Notes: a model not told the origin generated them from the letters alone. A stretch of DNA of 64,000 bases from Casuarina equisetifolia (GCA_028551475.1 CM052354.1:11181172-11245171); one strand, 5' to 3'. Shown: positions 34,733 through 47,460, counted from the first letter of the stretch. Program-made: numbers and translations.

Positions 34733-35391
34733 ATAACGCTTCCCCGCTAGCATTCTCGTTATGATGTTGAAGGTGAGACCTGTGAGTATTGATTTCAGCT
34801 CCACGTGGGCAAAATCTTGGTATGAGTTACTAGATAGTTTACGTAGGAAGCGAGTGACCTCATCCCTTCGGATGCCCAGGAACATGTTGAGGCGGTTGGT
34901 TGAGATGATCTCGAGGGTGCTAATACGGCGGAGATTGCGCCAGTGGTCGCCATAAGGGGATGATGCCATGGTGGTGTTATTGTAGCCTAAGTGCTTGGTC
35001 GTTAGTGACTCAGGTCTATTCGCCAGGACGACGTCGTTCTTCGTGAAGCATTCTTCCACTCCGGATGGGGACGATACGACAACCACGAGGCGGGTACCAA
35101 ATCGGAGGGAGAAAATCTGGCCGTATTTCCGCGAAAGGGTTTGGAAAGTACGGTGGAGGGGTTTTTTAGCGAGATGGAGATGACCAAGAACCGGTAGAGT
35201 TGGAGGGCTAGGAGGGAGGTTTTGGGTTTGTCTTCTCGTCTGAAGGTAAAGCTTGAAAGCAAGGAGAGCGATCAGAAGCAAAGGGGATGAGTATAAAAAG
35301 ACATCTTCCATGTTAGCCTGTTTCTGATATGGAACAGTAGTGAAATTAGTATGAGATGGCCTTGCATGCTCTGGCCACACAAGTAGAGGTA

Positions 35392-35398
35392 TTATATA
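35392..35398 (-). promoter_or_regulatory. TATA box of copy C
   Basis: A TATATAA run on the minus strand, about 80 bp upstream of the ATG at 35311. Position is comparable to the E gene. Confidence 0.5.
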
Positions 35399-35523
35399 GC
35401 GGGAGATAGAGAGGAAGCGCTGCACGACATTGAAAAAGGAAGCGGCCTGGAGATTTTCTTATATTATTTGTATCTTACTTAAACATTAAGCTGAAGATAA
35501 GTCAAGTAAGATGTAAGAAGAAG

Positions 35524-36005
35524 CCACAGTATTAACAAATATAGACAAATGTGCATATAAGGACGAGACAGACGGAGACAACGAGGATCCCAAAGTCATC
35601 TGACCATCGTAATTTGTCGGGTTAAGGAACGGGACCCTTCAACAACTCACGTCAAAACATTATACTGAATGTAAGTTAAATAAAAATATCTCTATTTATG
35701 AATATTTAATTTTTTTAAGTAATTATTTTATTGTATCATAATTAAAGAATTTTAAATTTTATTTTTTTTCAAATAAATTATAATATTGATGTATACTCTT
35801 AAAATTTTATATTTTTTTACTTTTTATGAATAAATTCACATATTAAATAAAAATACAAGAAGAAGAAGCCACAATATTAACAAAATACGGACAAACGTGC
35901 ATATAACTACGAGACAAACGGAGACAACGAGGATCCCAAAGTCATCCGACCATCATCATTTGTCGGGTTAAATAATGGGACCCCTTCGACAACTCACGTC
36001 ACTGC
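35524..36005. repeat. Promoter-flank block repeated twice, offset 345 bp
   Basis: Both copies carry GGAGACAACGAGGATCCCAA, then TTTGTCGGGTTAA and CAACTCACGTCA. Single copies of the same block lie upstream of A (1690-1815) and C2 (44017-44140, beyond the Copia insertion). The ACGTCA core is a bZIP-type motif. Confidence 0.75.
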
Positions 36006-37521
36006 GTTCGTAAACATCTGTTTCTCTTGAGGTAGATGGAAAACAGGCCCACAAGCAAACTCTGGCCAGCTACACAACCCCCGAGACCAACACAGCACAA
36101 CATGTGATCGTCTTGCGTAACCAGACCTGACGGCCTGGGCTGGCGACAGTTTGGGATTGTCCTTTCTCTTCTAGACTTCTAAAGAAAATATCCTCCTCAC
36201 GGTTGGTGTTTGAACCATTATAAATGCCGTTCAAGGTTTTGAAATATACAATGAGTGAGTTGAGAGAGACCCTTTCTAGGATGATCTGCTTCGCGGTTAT
36301 GTTCTGCTCTATGTAGTCGTAGACCGTCAGATTATGGTTTCTTGAACTACTTTTTTTGTCTTATTTTTAATTTAAAGTAAATCTTATTTGTTAGTATTTT
36401 ATGTCTAGGTTAACATACTTATTGCCTTCATCCGTGTATGATTTCTCCCATTTTATAGAATTTTTTTAGTTTCATCCCATTCCCTCTATTGTCAGCAACG
36501 ATGCAACTAGAGAAAGAAAATAATGGTTTAAAAACGAGGTCTAACATTCAATTTTCTAATTGATTAGAATTGATAAAATAGTTAATGTAGATGGAAATTG
36601 ACAAATCTCCCAATAATAGAGTCCGTGGAAGGGAAGTTTTCCCCAACTTCTACTCAACTTGTGTAATATTTGAAAATTTTACCAACCTTCTGGGATTACA
36701 GAATTGCTATAGACTTTCTACTCTAATAATTTAACTGGTCCTCACTCTTGGCAAACTGGCACTTTCGTCTTTTTCCAAATCAATCAAAAACAAATTAGAT
36801 TGCCTATTCTTCCTCCTAAATGTGAAGCATTTCATTCTCCAATTGTTTCCAACACAATGAAATATCTTTTCATGTACTTTCTCACTATCCTTCAAGCTTT
36901 TCCAGTAAAATTAACAATTACAATGATTACACGAAAAAAAAAAAAAACAAAAGCTAAGTTCCATACTTTTTAAGGGACGAGCTCTCTTATTTATAGATAA
37001 AAAGACACGTATCATTTTTATGATAGATATTTTGAACTTCTTAAAAAATTTAACATATTATTATTTTTCTTTTGAAAATGCTTCACCATTTTTCAGCTCA
37101 TGATCATTAAAATCATTAAGCTCTATAATAGTTAGTTGTCTCTTTGCATAAGCAATTGTTACTAAATTTTTTATATTCAAAATATAAACTTTTACTTTCC
37201 TCATTTTTCTATCGGTGGTGTACATGAAAATCTATTCTACTTAAATAAACAATACAAACACCTGGATAGGATAGGAAGGGTAAAGAATTTTGCTACTCAT
37301 TAGGTGTATCAACAGCCTATTAAAACACTTGGATCATCTTCTACACATTCCCATAATGACGCCTTTGCTCACTTCATATCTAGCTTGTTTACATGCTTAG
37401 TAATATTTTTACAAATGTTAACTTAGAGATTAGTAATTAGAATCAATTTATATATTTGTAAATAATTGTCATTTTTTATAAACAGATTAGTCATATACAT
37501 CTTTCTTGCCCATTTTCTTAC

Positions 37522-38352
37522 CAAAATAAGTCCTTTGATAATCTAGTCTGAGTAGTAATCTGGTTGCAACTTCTGCAAAGAAAGAAGATGGTCGCTCATG
37601 GTGTTTCCCTCCTCCTCCTTACCCTTCTTCGCGCCTATAAGACCATGCAAGAAGGCGTCTGTTACTTTGGCCAACCCATTCAACCTATTCTCCAAACCCC
37701 CATGATCATTCCAGAATAAAATGGGCATGAATTCTTGAGGATTCGATGCCCCTGAGTTCTTGAAAACCTCTCCCATTATCTCTCTAAATTGTTTCGCCTC
37801 TTCCTCATTCATCATGTTCTCTCCGTAACTGTAATACTGTTTCCCTGCTACCATTCTCGTCTTGATGTTAAATGTATGATCCGATAACAGCGATTTCAGC
37901 TCCACTCGGGCGAAATCTTGGAGCGAGTTACGTGACAATTTATGTAGCAAGTGCATGAACTCGTCCCTTCGGATGCCGAAGAACATGTTGAGGCAGTTCG
38001 TTGAGAAGATCTCAAGGGCACTGATGCGGCGGAGGTTGCGCCAGTGGTCGCCATAAGGGTCTCTGCCACGGTGGTGTGGTTGTAGCCTACGTGCTTGGCC
38101 ATTAGAAACTTAGGACGATCTGCTAGGATGACGCCATTCTTCTTGAAGGGAGAAAATCGGGCCATATTTCTGTGACGGGGTTTGGAAAGTATGCTGCAAG
38201 GGTTTCTAAGCAAGATGGAGATGACCCAGAACCGGCAGAGACGGAGGGCTGGGAAGGAGGTGTTGAGTTTGCCTTCTTATCTAAAAGTAAAGCTTGAAAG
38301 CAAGGAGCATGACAAGAAGCAAAATGGATGAGTATAACAAGACATCTTCCAT
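37522..38352 (-). pseudogene. CYP81-family cytochrome P450, copy C2: exon 1 only, broken
   Basis: Reading from ATG 38352-38350 gives the N-terminal anchor MEDVLLYSS and then a stop where paralogues have a Gln codon (LYF-stop instead of LYLQT). The middle of exon 1 lacks about 60 bp net, including the segment around [14 protein letters not shown]. Frames change near 38060-38150. A second stop near 37552 replaces the Gln in the YYTDQ stretch. The 3' end of exon 1 and the GGTAAG donor are kept, but no intron body or exon 2 follows; instead the sequence becomes P450 downstream flank. The heme-binding half is therefore absent. The closest relatives are A and C. It is a dead copy. Confidence 0.9.
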
Positions 38353-38708
38353 GTTTGCCTATCTCTGATATATGACGGTAATGAAAGTAGTGTAAGAAGG
38401 CCTCGGATGCTCTAACCACGAAAATAGAGATGTGTTATAAACATGGAGATAGAAAGGAAGCGCTGCAAGAAATTGAAAAAGGGGGTGGCGTGGAGATTTT
38501 CCCATATTATTTATATCTTATTTAAACATCAATGCTAAAGGTAAGTCAAGTAAGATAGTGGAAATTCATTAATATTATTTATATCTTACTTAAGTATTAC
38601 CTTCAGTTATAAGTTAGGTAAACCTAGTGTACATTTATCTAAATTATTTATATCACATTAGATGTGAGACACATTCATATACGGTCATTGCAAGAAGAAT
38701 CCACAATA
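38353..38708. other. Upstream flank of copy C2
   Basis: Matches the upstream flanks of A and C (for example TTTAAACATCAATG and AAGTCAAGTAAGAT). It is cut at 38709 by a Copia insertion and continues at 44022. Confidence 0.65.
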
Positions 38709-38713
38709 TTAAT

Positions 38714-38927
38714 TGTTAAGAAACATGTAGATCCCATTTTGTAGAAAACAGTGAAAACTACTTCTATTATGAGTAGTGTATACAATGGTATTATAAGACA
38801 GTACAAGAACCGAATGGGGTTCTTAAAGGAACTTGGAAAAGAGCTACAGTTCCTGTATATACAGTAACAGGCTTTACCTGTGGGTTTAATGTCATGCTAC
38901 AGTAGTACAACAATATGCATTTCAACA
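38714..38927 (-). repeat. 3' LTR of the Copia element near C2
   Basis: Starts TGTTAAGAAACATG and ends GCATTTCAACA on the plus strand, followed by TCCCCCTCAAGC. Confidence 0.85.
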
Positions 38928-41900
38928 TCCCCCTCAAGCTGGTGGGCGAAATAAATCATAGACACCCAGCTTGCCTAAAAGAAAATGATGTTGTTGTATT
39001 TCTAATGCCTTTATAAGCAAATTAGCTGGCTGATCACATGTAGAGATGTGTGCAATTTGGATGATCTACACTACAATCTTCTCCCTAATGAAATGGTGAT
39101 CGATCTCAATGTGTTTGGTCTTCTCATGTAATACGGGGTTGGCTGCTATCTTCATTGCAGCCTCATTATCACAGTAGAGAAATACAAGTCAAATCAATGG
39201 AACTCACAAGTCCCTGAACAGTCCAATAAGCTAGACTATCTCACATGTCGTGGAGGCCATCGCACAATACTCTGATTCTGTGGAGGAGTGAGAAACTGTA
39301 GATTGTTTCTTGCTCTTCCATGAGATAAGTAAGTCTCCAAGCATGATGCAAAACCCTATTGTAGAGCGGTGTCCCATAGGGCAAGATCCATAAGTAGCAT
39401 CATAGAAAGCTCGTAGTTCAAGGTTATTCTCAGACTTCATAAGAAGGCCCTGTCTTGGTGACCTTTTCACATATCGAATTACTCTAAGGGCAACCTCAAG
39501 ATGGGATTGCTTAGGTGCATGCATAAACTGACTTAGCAATCACACAGCAAAGCAAATGTCTGGCCTAGTCATAGTGAGATAAATTAATCTCCCCACCAAT
39601 CTTTGATAGTGGGTCATGTATTCAAGAGGGGTATCTCCTTCTATTTCCAAAAACTCATCACAATCTAGGCTTGTGTACTTGACATTCTGTTCCATAGGAG
39701 TGTTCGCTGGTTTACACCCAGATAGCCCATACTCAATGATAAACTCAAGGGCATATTTCCATTGATTCATTACTATTCCAATAAGAGAATGTGCCAACTC
39801 AACTCCTAGAAAATACTTTACCAATCTAAGGTCTTTCATTCGAAAAGTAGAGCAAAGGTATGCCTTCAATGTAGTTATGGCTTCTTCATCGCCACCTTAA
39901 TGATCATGTCATCAACGTAGATAAACAATGAGAAGGCCCTTACATGTTTGCTTGAGGAAAAGTGAATAGTCATGTTGGGAATGATGGAAACCTGGCTGAA
40001 CAAGAGCATCAGCAAACTTCTATTACCATTGTCGAGAGGCTTGTTTGAGACCATAAAGAGACTTTCTAAGTCTATATACTTTAAGAGGCTTGTTTGAGAC
40101 CATAAAGAGACTTTCTAAGTCTACATACTTTTGATCCCCCTTTAAGCCAAAACCCTTTTGTAAGACACATGTATATCTCAATATCAAGATCTCCCTATAG
40201 GAATGCATTGTGCACATCCATCTGATGCATGTGCCAATGATTTATCACAGCTAGTGCTATGAGAATGTGCACAGTCACAAGCTTACCCATGGGGGCGAAA
40301 GTATCCTCATAATCAACCCCTACTCATTGGCTATACCCCTTCGCCACAAGGCGTGCCTTGTAATGATTTATGCTTCTATCTGCATTGTATTTAATCTTGT
40401 ATACCCATTTGTTCCCAATGGCACGACGATCTATAGGCAAAGACACCAAACCCCATGTATGGTTTGACTCTAATGCCCGTATCTCCTCAGTCATGGCATC
40501 ACGCCATTTTGGATCTTGGACAACCTTATGATAAGATGCAAGTTCTATTGTGGTAGAAATGGAACATACAAAGTGATTGTGTTGTCTAGAAAGTCTATGA
40601 TGCGACAACACATGGTAAATAGGATGTGCTGTGGTGGAGGTGTAGATGTATGGGATGAGTCGGTGCGAGAACAAATGTAGTCTTGATGCCATGTAGGTGG
40701 TTTAGGGATTCTACTTGAATGACGTTTACATGGCATAGGTCACTCTGTGACAAGCAATGAAGTGTTAGCTTGGAGTTGCGAAGCCAAACCAGTTTTTTTT
40801 AGGAGACTATAGCAAGTGAGTTAGGATCTTGTAGCTCATGGTCAGATGATGATGAATGATGAGTAGGAAGAGATGATGATGAGTCAAAAGAGAATATTTT
40901 CATGAAATATTACATCACAACTCACAATGAATTTTCCACTATCAAGGGCAAGGAAGCGGTATCTCTTTTGAGCATGACCATACCCCATAAAAATAGACAG
41001 AATGGAACGTGGTCCAAACTTATCCTTTTGAGTCAAATTGGCTGCATAGCATAAGCATCCAAAGACTCAAAGGTGATCTAGTGAAGGAGACTTTCTAAAC
41101 AACTTTTCATAGGGTGTTTGACCTTTAAGTGTCTAGGTAGGTGTGTGATTTATCAAGTAAGTAGCTATAAGTAAACATTCGCTCTAGAAACAAATGGGGC
41201 AATGTGACTGAAAATGTAAAGCCCTAGCTACATTAAATAAATGTCGATGCTTCCTCTTTACCACTCCATTTGTTGTGGTGTGTAAGGACACGAACTTTCA
41301 TATATTACCCCTTATGACTGGAAGAAAGAAATGCATAATGAACTAAAAAAGTCTAATGCATTATCCGTGCATACACGTTTAATGTGGACCCCAAATTGGG
41401 TTGTCACCATGGTGAAGAAAGACTTGACGTAAGGTAGTGTTTCTGTCTTATGTGCCATCAACAAGGTCTAAGTGGCTCGAGTATAGTCATCAACTATGGT
41501 GAGGCAATATCTAGCACCTGAATGTAAGGGAGGCTTGTAAGGCCCTCAAATTTCAACGTTTAATAAATCAAATGGATTACATGTTACAGAACTACTAGTT
41601 GAAAATGAGGACCGTGCATGTTTAGATAAAGGACAAATAGGGCATGTTTTAATCTCAGGTAAAGTAGAAAGTGATATATCAAAAGCGTGTCGCATGGCAT
41701 TAAAAGAAGGATGTCCTAATCATTGATGTAAGATATTACATGTAGTAGATGTCAATGAAAAATGACCAACAACATTCAATTCTTCAAAATCAAAATGATC
41801 TACTATAGCACTATCAAAAATTGAAGTATATGCATCATCAAAAGTGTTCACAAGATAATAGAGTCCATGCTTCACCCTACCAAGCCCCGTCACTGTCCTA

Positions 41901-43798
41901 GTCTGTAAGTCCTGAAAAAAACAGAAACAGGATAGCAATGTAATGGCACAATGGTTATCTTTTGTATACTTGGTAGTGGATAATTAATTTGTAGTAAAAG
42001 ATGGTGCATACAAGACATCATAGAGGTAGTATTTGTTTTGGATGATCATAGAACCTATATCCGTTATGGGTATCCGTTTCCCATTAGGAAGCTTAATGGT
42101 TCTAATTCATGTGAGCATGATTGAGGAGATAATAAACATGTAAAATCGCCTGCGATATGATCAATGGCACTTGAATCTACAAGCCAACGTGAATAATTTT
42201 GGGGTTTAGAAGTAGTACCTACCGAGTTAGCAGTGCTCCCATGGTTGCCAGTAATAATGTTGGTAGTTGGCTGTTTTTTCTTGTGGAGGATGGACATAAT
42301 AAGATCCCAATCTCCCTTGGAGATAGCAGACTCATTACTAGAAACATCATCTGTAGCATAATTATTCACTGCTTGGTGTCTTCCTAATTTTTCTTTTCTT
42401 TTTGGTTTTGGCTTTCCACGTAAATGCCAACATTTTTCTTTTGAATGGCCTAAGATGCCACAATGACTACATTTTGTAAGCATTAAACATTCATCATATA
42501 TGTGCCCTCTTTTTCCATAATGTGAACAAATTCCCAATTGGGTTTCTAAGTCAAAAGACCCCATATAGGCCTCAGAATCATAGGAGGAAGCTGCTGGGTG
42601 CTTCATTCCCCCAATATGAACACCTCAGGTTCCAGGTCCAAGGTGAGCGTGGCCTAGTCCGAATGAAGGAGATGCGACCTGAGTGTCCTACATGCAATCA
42701 GAGCCTAGCGCGCGGTCAGAACCCAGTTCGAATAAATGGGGTGCAAGCACGACCCAGATGGTCTGCACGTGGTCTGGGCCAGTTAGGACGACCTGCGCAT
42801 GGTCTGAGAATTGATTCAATGGGTATTGCGACCCGAGTCACAGACCCAACTCCATCGCAAACACAAGGGTCTCAGCGTTGCCATGGCCGGCCGATCGGCT
42901 GGATTTTTCTTCATCTCAGAGAATCCCGATAGCTTCGAAAAGGGAAAGTGGTGGCCGGGTGTTCTGGATTTGGGATTTGGCTACTGAATAATGATCATCG
43001 AGTCCATTGAGGAACTCGACGATTTTCCCAACTTCTTGAAAACACTGAAAATCTGGATCTTTAGTGAGGTGTGGATATAGGATGGTGATGTAAAAGTCAT
43101 ACAAGTTCTAGAGATTCTCAAGTTGGTACATGTAATGGTCGATGGAGTCACCATGTTGGGCGGCATTAATGAGATCCCGCTGTACCGCGCAGACTTTCGT
43201 TGTTCCCACCTTTTGGAATTTGTCTTGCAAATGCACCCACACTTGACAGGCATCAATAGAATAAGTGAACGTTTTGTAGATTTATGGAGCAAGGGATGTC
43301 AGAATCCAAGATAAAACCACCCCATTGCAATGTTGCCAGAAAGGAAACAGTGGGGAATCCAGTTTAGGTTAGTCAATAGATAGGTCGACGATGACAAATT
43401 TGTTTTTCCCAAACAAGGCATGCTCCATATTGCGGCTCCATGATGCAAAGTTGTCCACTCCTGACAATTTTTCAGAGACAATCATGACTCCGGTTTGTTT
43501 GTTAGGATGGAGGTATAGAGGGTCACTAGGTTGAACTAGAGGAGCTGAATCCAGCTGGCCTGAGCATCCATGGGAGCAGTGGTGGGTTCGTGAATAGTGT
43601 CTAGTACGACGGTGACCGATCCTGTGACGATCGGGGCTGATACTAGCTTCCATGGTGGGTGTTTGAAGTAGGAACACCCAAAAGTTGTTAAATAGAAGTC
43701 CCCAATGAAGTGCAAAAAATGTAGGGTGTAGATAATGTAGGATTTTGCGGAAACATGAGGAATGTTAGATCACAGGTAAGACCTGCTCCTTGATACCA

Positions 43799-44016
43799 TG
43801 TTAAGAAACAAGTATGTAGATCTCATTTTGCAGAAAACGGTGAAAACTGCTTCTATTATGAGTAGTGTATGCAATGGTATTATAAGACAGTACAAGAACC
43901 GAATGGGGTTCTTAAAGGAACTTGGAAAAGAGCTACAGTTCCTATATGTACAGTAATAGGCTCTACATGTGGGTCTAATGTCATGCTACAGTAGTACAAC
44001 AATATGCATTTCAACG
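43799..44016 (-). repeat. 5' LTR of the Copia element near C2
   Basis: Starts TGTTAAGAAACAAG on the plus strand, just after the primer site, and ends in GCATTTCAACG before TTAAC. Confidence 0.85.
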
Positions 44017-44021
44017 TTAAC

Positions 44022-45750
44022 AAAATATGGAAAAATGTGCATATAACTACAAGACAAGGGGAGATAATGAGAGTCCCATTATCATCCGACCATCGTCATT
44101 TGTTGGGTTAGAGAATGGGACCCCTTCGACGCCTCACGTCACTGAGTTTGTATAGAGTAACTCTGCGATCGGAGCAAGAAGAAAATCATTCAAAAACGAG
44201 ATCTAAGATTCAATTTTCTGATTGTTTAGGAATGCCAGGATAGCTAAGGTAGATGGAAATTGACTAATCTCCTAGTAACTAAAGAGTTTGTGGAAGCTGA
44301 ATTTTCACCCACTCACTCAAATTGTGTAAGGTACAACTGTTAATATTGACTTTTGTTATTCACCCTTTGTATTCAATAAAAGTTTACCAATCTTTGTGTA
44401 AAAGAGTTTGTTTTTGTTGTATTGATAAATGATTGATCTAGGTACAGAGACGAGAGCCGGACCATTGAGGCTGTGCTAGTTAACTTCTTTTCCTATTCAT
44501 AACTAATTATTGAATGCAAATTCTAATGATGTTTCCAGAAAATCATCCATTCTCTTCAATTTTTTAAAATCTACAACTTATAACTTTCTTTTATGGGTCA
44601 TACATCTTGAAGCAAATGAGAAGGATCTTTTTTTTTTTTTTTTTCCGTTCTTGCCATGGCTCGTTGAGAAGGCAATGAGTTTGTGCTCAAGGATGCTCTT
44701 ACGTTAGAAAAGAAGGGAGACTGACCCAAGACTTTCTCATCTGGTCATATTGAGTTCAAATCAAGTTTGTTGTAAACTGTAAATGCACTATCTTTTTTAA
44801 TAATGCAGAAACCTTTAACAAAAAAGCTTGCCAGTACGTATACATTGCTTGTAGATTGCTTCGTAGGTTCTCAATTTCCCTTTTGTTCTTCTTTATCTTT
44901 TCCATGACTTGCATTAAGGGTTTTTCTTGTATTTGTTTGGAGAAAGGTAGTTCTAAATCCTATCATTTTCTATAAATTGGATTGACTCATATCTACATGG
45001 CATATTGTTTGTTTTAATTGTTTTCCATGTAGGTCTCCCAAATCCAAAGAGTTAAGATTTAGTGGTCTTATTAATAGGCCGATAATCCAATGGTAGTCCA
45101 TTGCGTATTTAGAACATAGGTTTTAGATTCAACATCTTATAACCCTCAAAACTCCTTTATATCAATAACAATTAGAATCAATTTACATATACATTGTTGT
45201 GGCCCATTTTCCTACTATCCTTGATTCTCTTTGTAATGTGCAAAGTAGAATAGCAATAATAGATGCTTAGATAACCTGAGTTATTGTAAAGGAAAATTGG
45301 AGATTTTTATGTAGAGACTTCAAAAGCATGACTCAACATTTATGCATATTTTTTTCTCGAATATCTAAACTCCGATTGAACCTACTTTTGGACGTATAAC
45401 ATAAAGAATTTTTAGTTGAGTTGTTTCTCAAATCCTCCAATGAAATTGAATGGGTTTGCCTCCTACAACTTAAGTACTCAAATGCACCCTTATTCCATAA
45501 GCAACGCTGTTTAGTTCATTACAAGCCAACGAAAAACTAAAAAAGAAAAAGAAAAGGTAAAATGCCATGCGAATGAACAATACAGCTAGATTCAGGACAG
45601 CAACCTTGGTGCCCAAACAAATATCTCTTGTTCTCTTCGTTCTTCTCTGGTTTGATTCTCTTCTACTTTCCTCTTTGGCCTTCTTCCCATTGGGTTTTGG
45701 TCTCCTTAGTTTATGACACTAAGCAACCCATCCAAAGTCAAAAGACCTGT
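44022..45750. other. Flanking DNA between copies C2 and D
   Basis: 44022-44400 continues the upstream flank of C2 (matches 1700-1960 and 35900-36700). 44620-45500 is the downstream flank of D and matches 22020-22560 plus 27900-28320, and 49740-51020. 45610-45750 matches the 3' flank of B. No gene is seen; the reading at 44510-44707 is not supported. Confidence 0.6.
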
Positions 45751-47460
45751 TCAAACATCATCCACTGAATGAGAAAGAAGTTTGCTCATAATGGGGCGTG
45801 CCCTACACATGGCCTCCAACGCCACTGCTTTGGGCATGGTGAGCCCACTATCCTCAGTCATGTCAACTTCCTCCTCGCTAACCCTCTTCCAGTCAAAGCA
45901 CTGAATCAATGAACCCAAAGCCAAAGTCAACGTCCGTTGGGCAAGACCTGTCCCAGGACAAGCCCTCCTCCCCATCCCAAATGGCATGAACCTATGTGCC
46001 TTAACCTCCCCATTATCGAACCTCTCCGGCTTAAAGCTCGTCGCATCCTCCCACACCTTTGGGTCTCTGTGTATAGCCCACGCATTGACCAACAACATTG
46101 TGTTACGTGGTATATCATATCCTTCAATCTTACAATCATCCGAGGGCATATGGGGTACTAGCAGTGGGCCAGCCGGGTACAATCGAAGGGTCTCCGAGAT
46201 TATGCTTGAAAGGTAGCTCAAACTAGAGAAGTTTGACTCGTCGATCAATTTCTCTTGTCCAACGTGGCTGTCCAGCTCAGCTCTAGCCTTGTTCAACACA
46301 TCGGGATGGTTGAGAAGATTGGACATCGCCCATTCCAATGTCACCGCTGATGTGTCGGTCCCTGCAAGCAGCAAGTCCTGCTCCATACAAATAGGTATTA
46401 AGAGTTATTGATAAAAAGTAGAATTAAGTCATTAATTGTGGGCGACATGCATGAAGCACATTGCATGTGGTCGTAATTTCCTTGCCAGTTTATTGTGCTC
46501 CTACAGCTCCTTAACAGCCGAAATAAATAAATAAAAGGAATCTTGAAAGAGAGTATTTGCTACACTCACCAAAACAAGTGCTTTGATATTCTGGTCGGTA
46601 TAGTCATGCGGATGAGATTTCTGTAAAGAAAGAAGATGGTCTATCATAGTGTTTCCCCCCTCCTCTTTACCCCTCTTCTCATCAAGAAGACCTTGCAAGA
46701 AGGTATCCATTATTTTGGCCAGTCCTCTCAACCTATTCTCTAAACCCCCGTGATCAATCCAACGCAAAATGGGCACAAATTCTTGAGGATTCGATGCCCC
46801 TGTATTTGCGAAAGCTACTCTCATTATCTCCTTAAACTGCCTCGCCTCTTCCTCTTCTTTCACGTCCTCTTCGTACTTGTAGTATCGCTTCCCCGCTACC
46901 ATTCTCATTATGATGTTAAGGGTGAGATCCGAGAACAATGATTTCAGCTCCACCCGGGTGAAATCCTGGCTCGAGTTACGTGACAATTTACGTAGCAAGC
47001 GCATGACCTCGTCACTTCGGATGCCAGAGAACATGTTGAGGCGGTTGGTTGAAAAGATTTCGAGGGCGCTGATGCGGCGAAGGTTGCGCCAGCGGTCGCC
47101 ATAAGGGGATGATCCCAAGGAGGAGTGGTTGTAGCCCAAGTGCTTGCCCGCAAGGGACTCAGGACGATTTGCTAGAACGATGTCATTCTTCGTGAAGCAT
47201 TCTTCCACTCCAGACGGGGACGATACGATAACCACCAGGCGGGAACCGAAACGGAGGGAAAAAATCTGGCCGTATTTCTGGGAAAGCGTTTGGAAAGTAC
47301 GGTGGAGGGGTTTCTTAGCGAGATGGAGATGACCCAGAACCGGCAGAGACGGAGGGCTGGGAGGGAGGCGGTGGGGTTGTCTTCTTTTTTGAAGGTAGAG
47401 CTTGAAAGCAAGGAGCACGGTAAGAAGCAAGAGGGATGAGTATAACAATACGTCTTCCAT
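45751..47460 (-). CDS. Cytochrome P450, CYP81 family (copy D), intact
   Basis: Exon 1 is 46570-47460, the intron 46378-46569 (GTGAGT donor, GAGCAG acceptor) and exon 2 45751-46377, giving 505 residues, normal for CYP81. The product is a heme-thiolate mono-oxygenase anchored in the ER membrane that takes electrons from P450 reductase. Seen in order: N-terminal anchor (about residues 4-23), proline hinge [11 protein letters not shown] (33-43), AGTDTS in helix I (302-307), ETLR (359-362), PERF (414-417) and heme loop [10 protein letters not shown] (430-439) with Cys437 as heme ligand. All key residues are present with no break. CYP81 members hydroxylate aromatic specialised metabolites such as flavonoids, lignans and indoles; the substrate here is unknown. 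ATG 47460 is chosen because it aligns in all copies. The nearest relative is dead copy B. Confidence 0.93.

Larger units (their letters stand above)
28420..35311 (-). pseudogene. CYP81-family cytochrome P450, copy C, split by a Copia element
   Basis: Exon 1 starts at ATG 35311-35309, runs to 34733, is interrupted by 5.1 kb of Copia, and continues 29628-29317. The donor there is GTAAAT and the intron is 29047-29316. Exon 2 is 28420-29046. Counting the target duplication once, the exon 1 pieces add up to 891 bp, exactly the length in intact D and E; exon 2 is 627 bp. No stop or frame change is seen in any piece. Exon 2 keeps AGTET (Asp to Glu relative to paralogues), ETLR, PERF and [10 protein letters not shown]. 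The insertion is therefore the only visible lesion. It falls in the GKRYY region of exon 1, in the same orientation as the gene. LTR differences suggest the loss is a few million years old at most. Confidence 0.93.
35312..37521. other. Duplicated flank between copies C and C2
   Basis: No gene is seen. The first 1.7 kb is homologous to the flank of copy A (1502-2690). A block of about 145 bp (CCACA-TATTAACAAA to CAACTCACGTCA) is present twice, at about 35524-35660 and 35869-36005. From about 37440 to 37515 the sequence is a P450 downstream flank (matches near 27911 and 45180) that runs straight into exon 1 of C2. Confidence 0.7.
38714..44016 (-). mobile_element. Broken Ty1/Copia retrotransposon upstream of copy C2
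   Basis: Total about 5.3 kb. LTRs are 214 bp (38714-38927) and 218 bp (43799-44016). The target duplication is TTAAT on the left and TTAAC on the right, a near match. The initiator-Met primer site (TTGATACCA on the plus strand) touches the right LTR and the polypurine tract (GCTTGAGGGGGA on the minus strand) touches the left. Inside are gag (about 43680-42060, with two CCHC-like knuckles near 42450-42520), integrase, RT (about 40690-39540) and RNase H (to about 39230). It has many breaks. LTRs differ at about 12 sites plus one small length change (about 5.6%), suggesting around 4 million years. RT is related to that of the element at 1-1268. Confidence 0.9.

Noticed and set aside
45937-46216. 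Plus-strand readings opposite exon 2 of D, with similar ones opposite B and E
   Set aside because: They mirror the conserved P450 coding strand in each copy and have no independent support.
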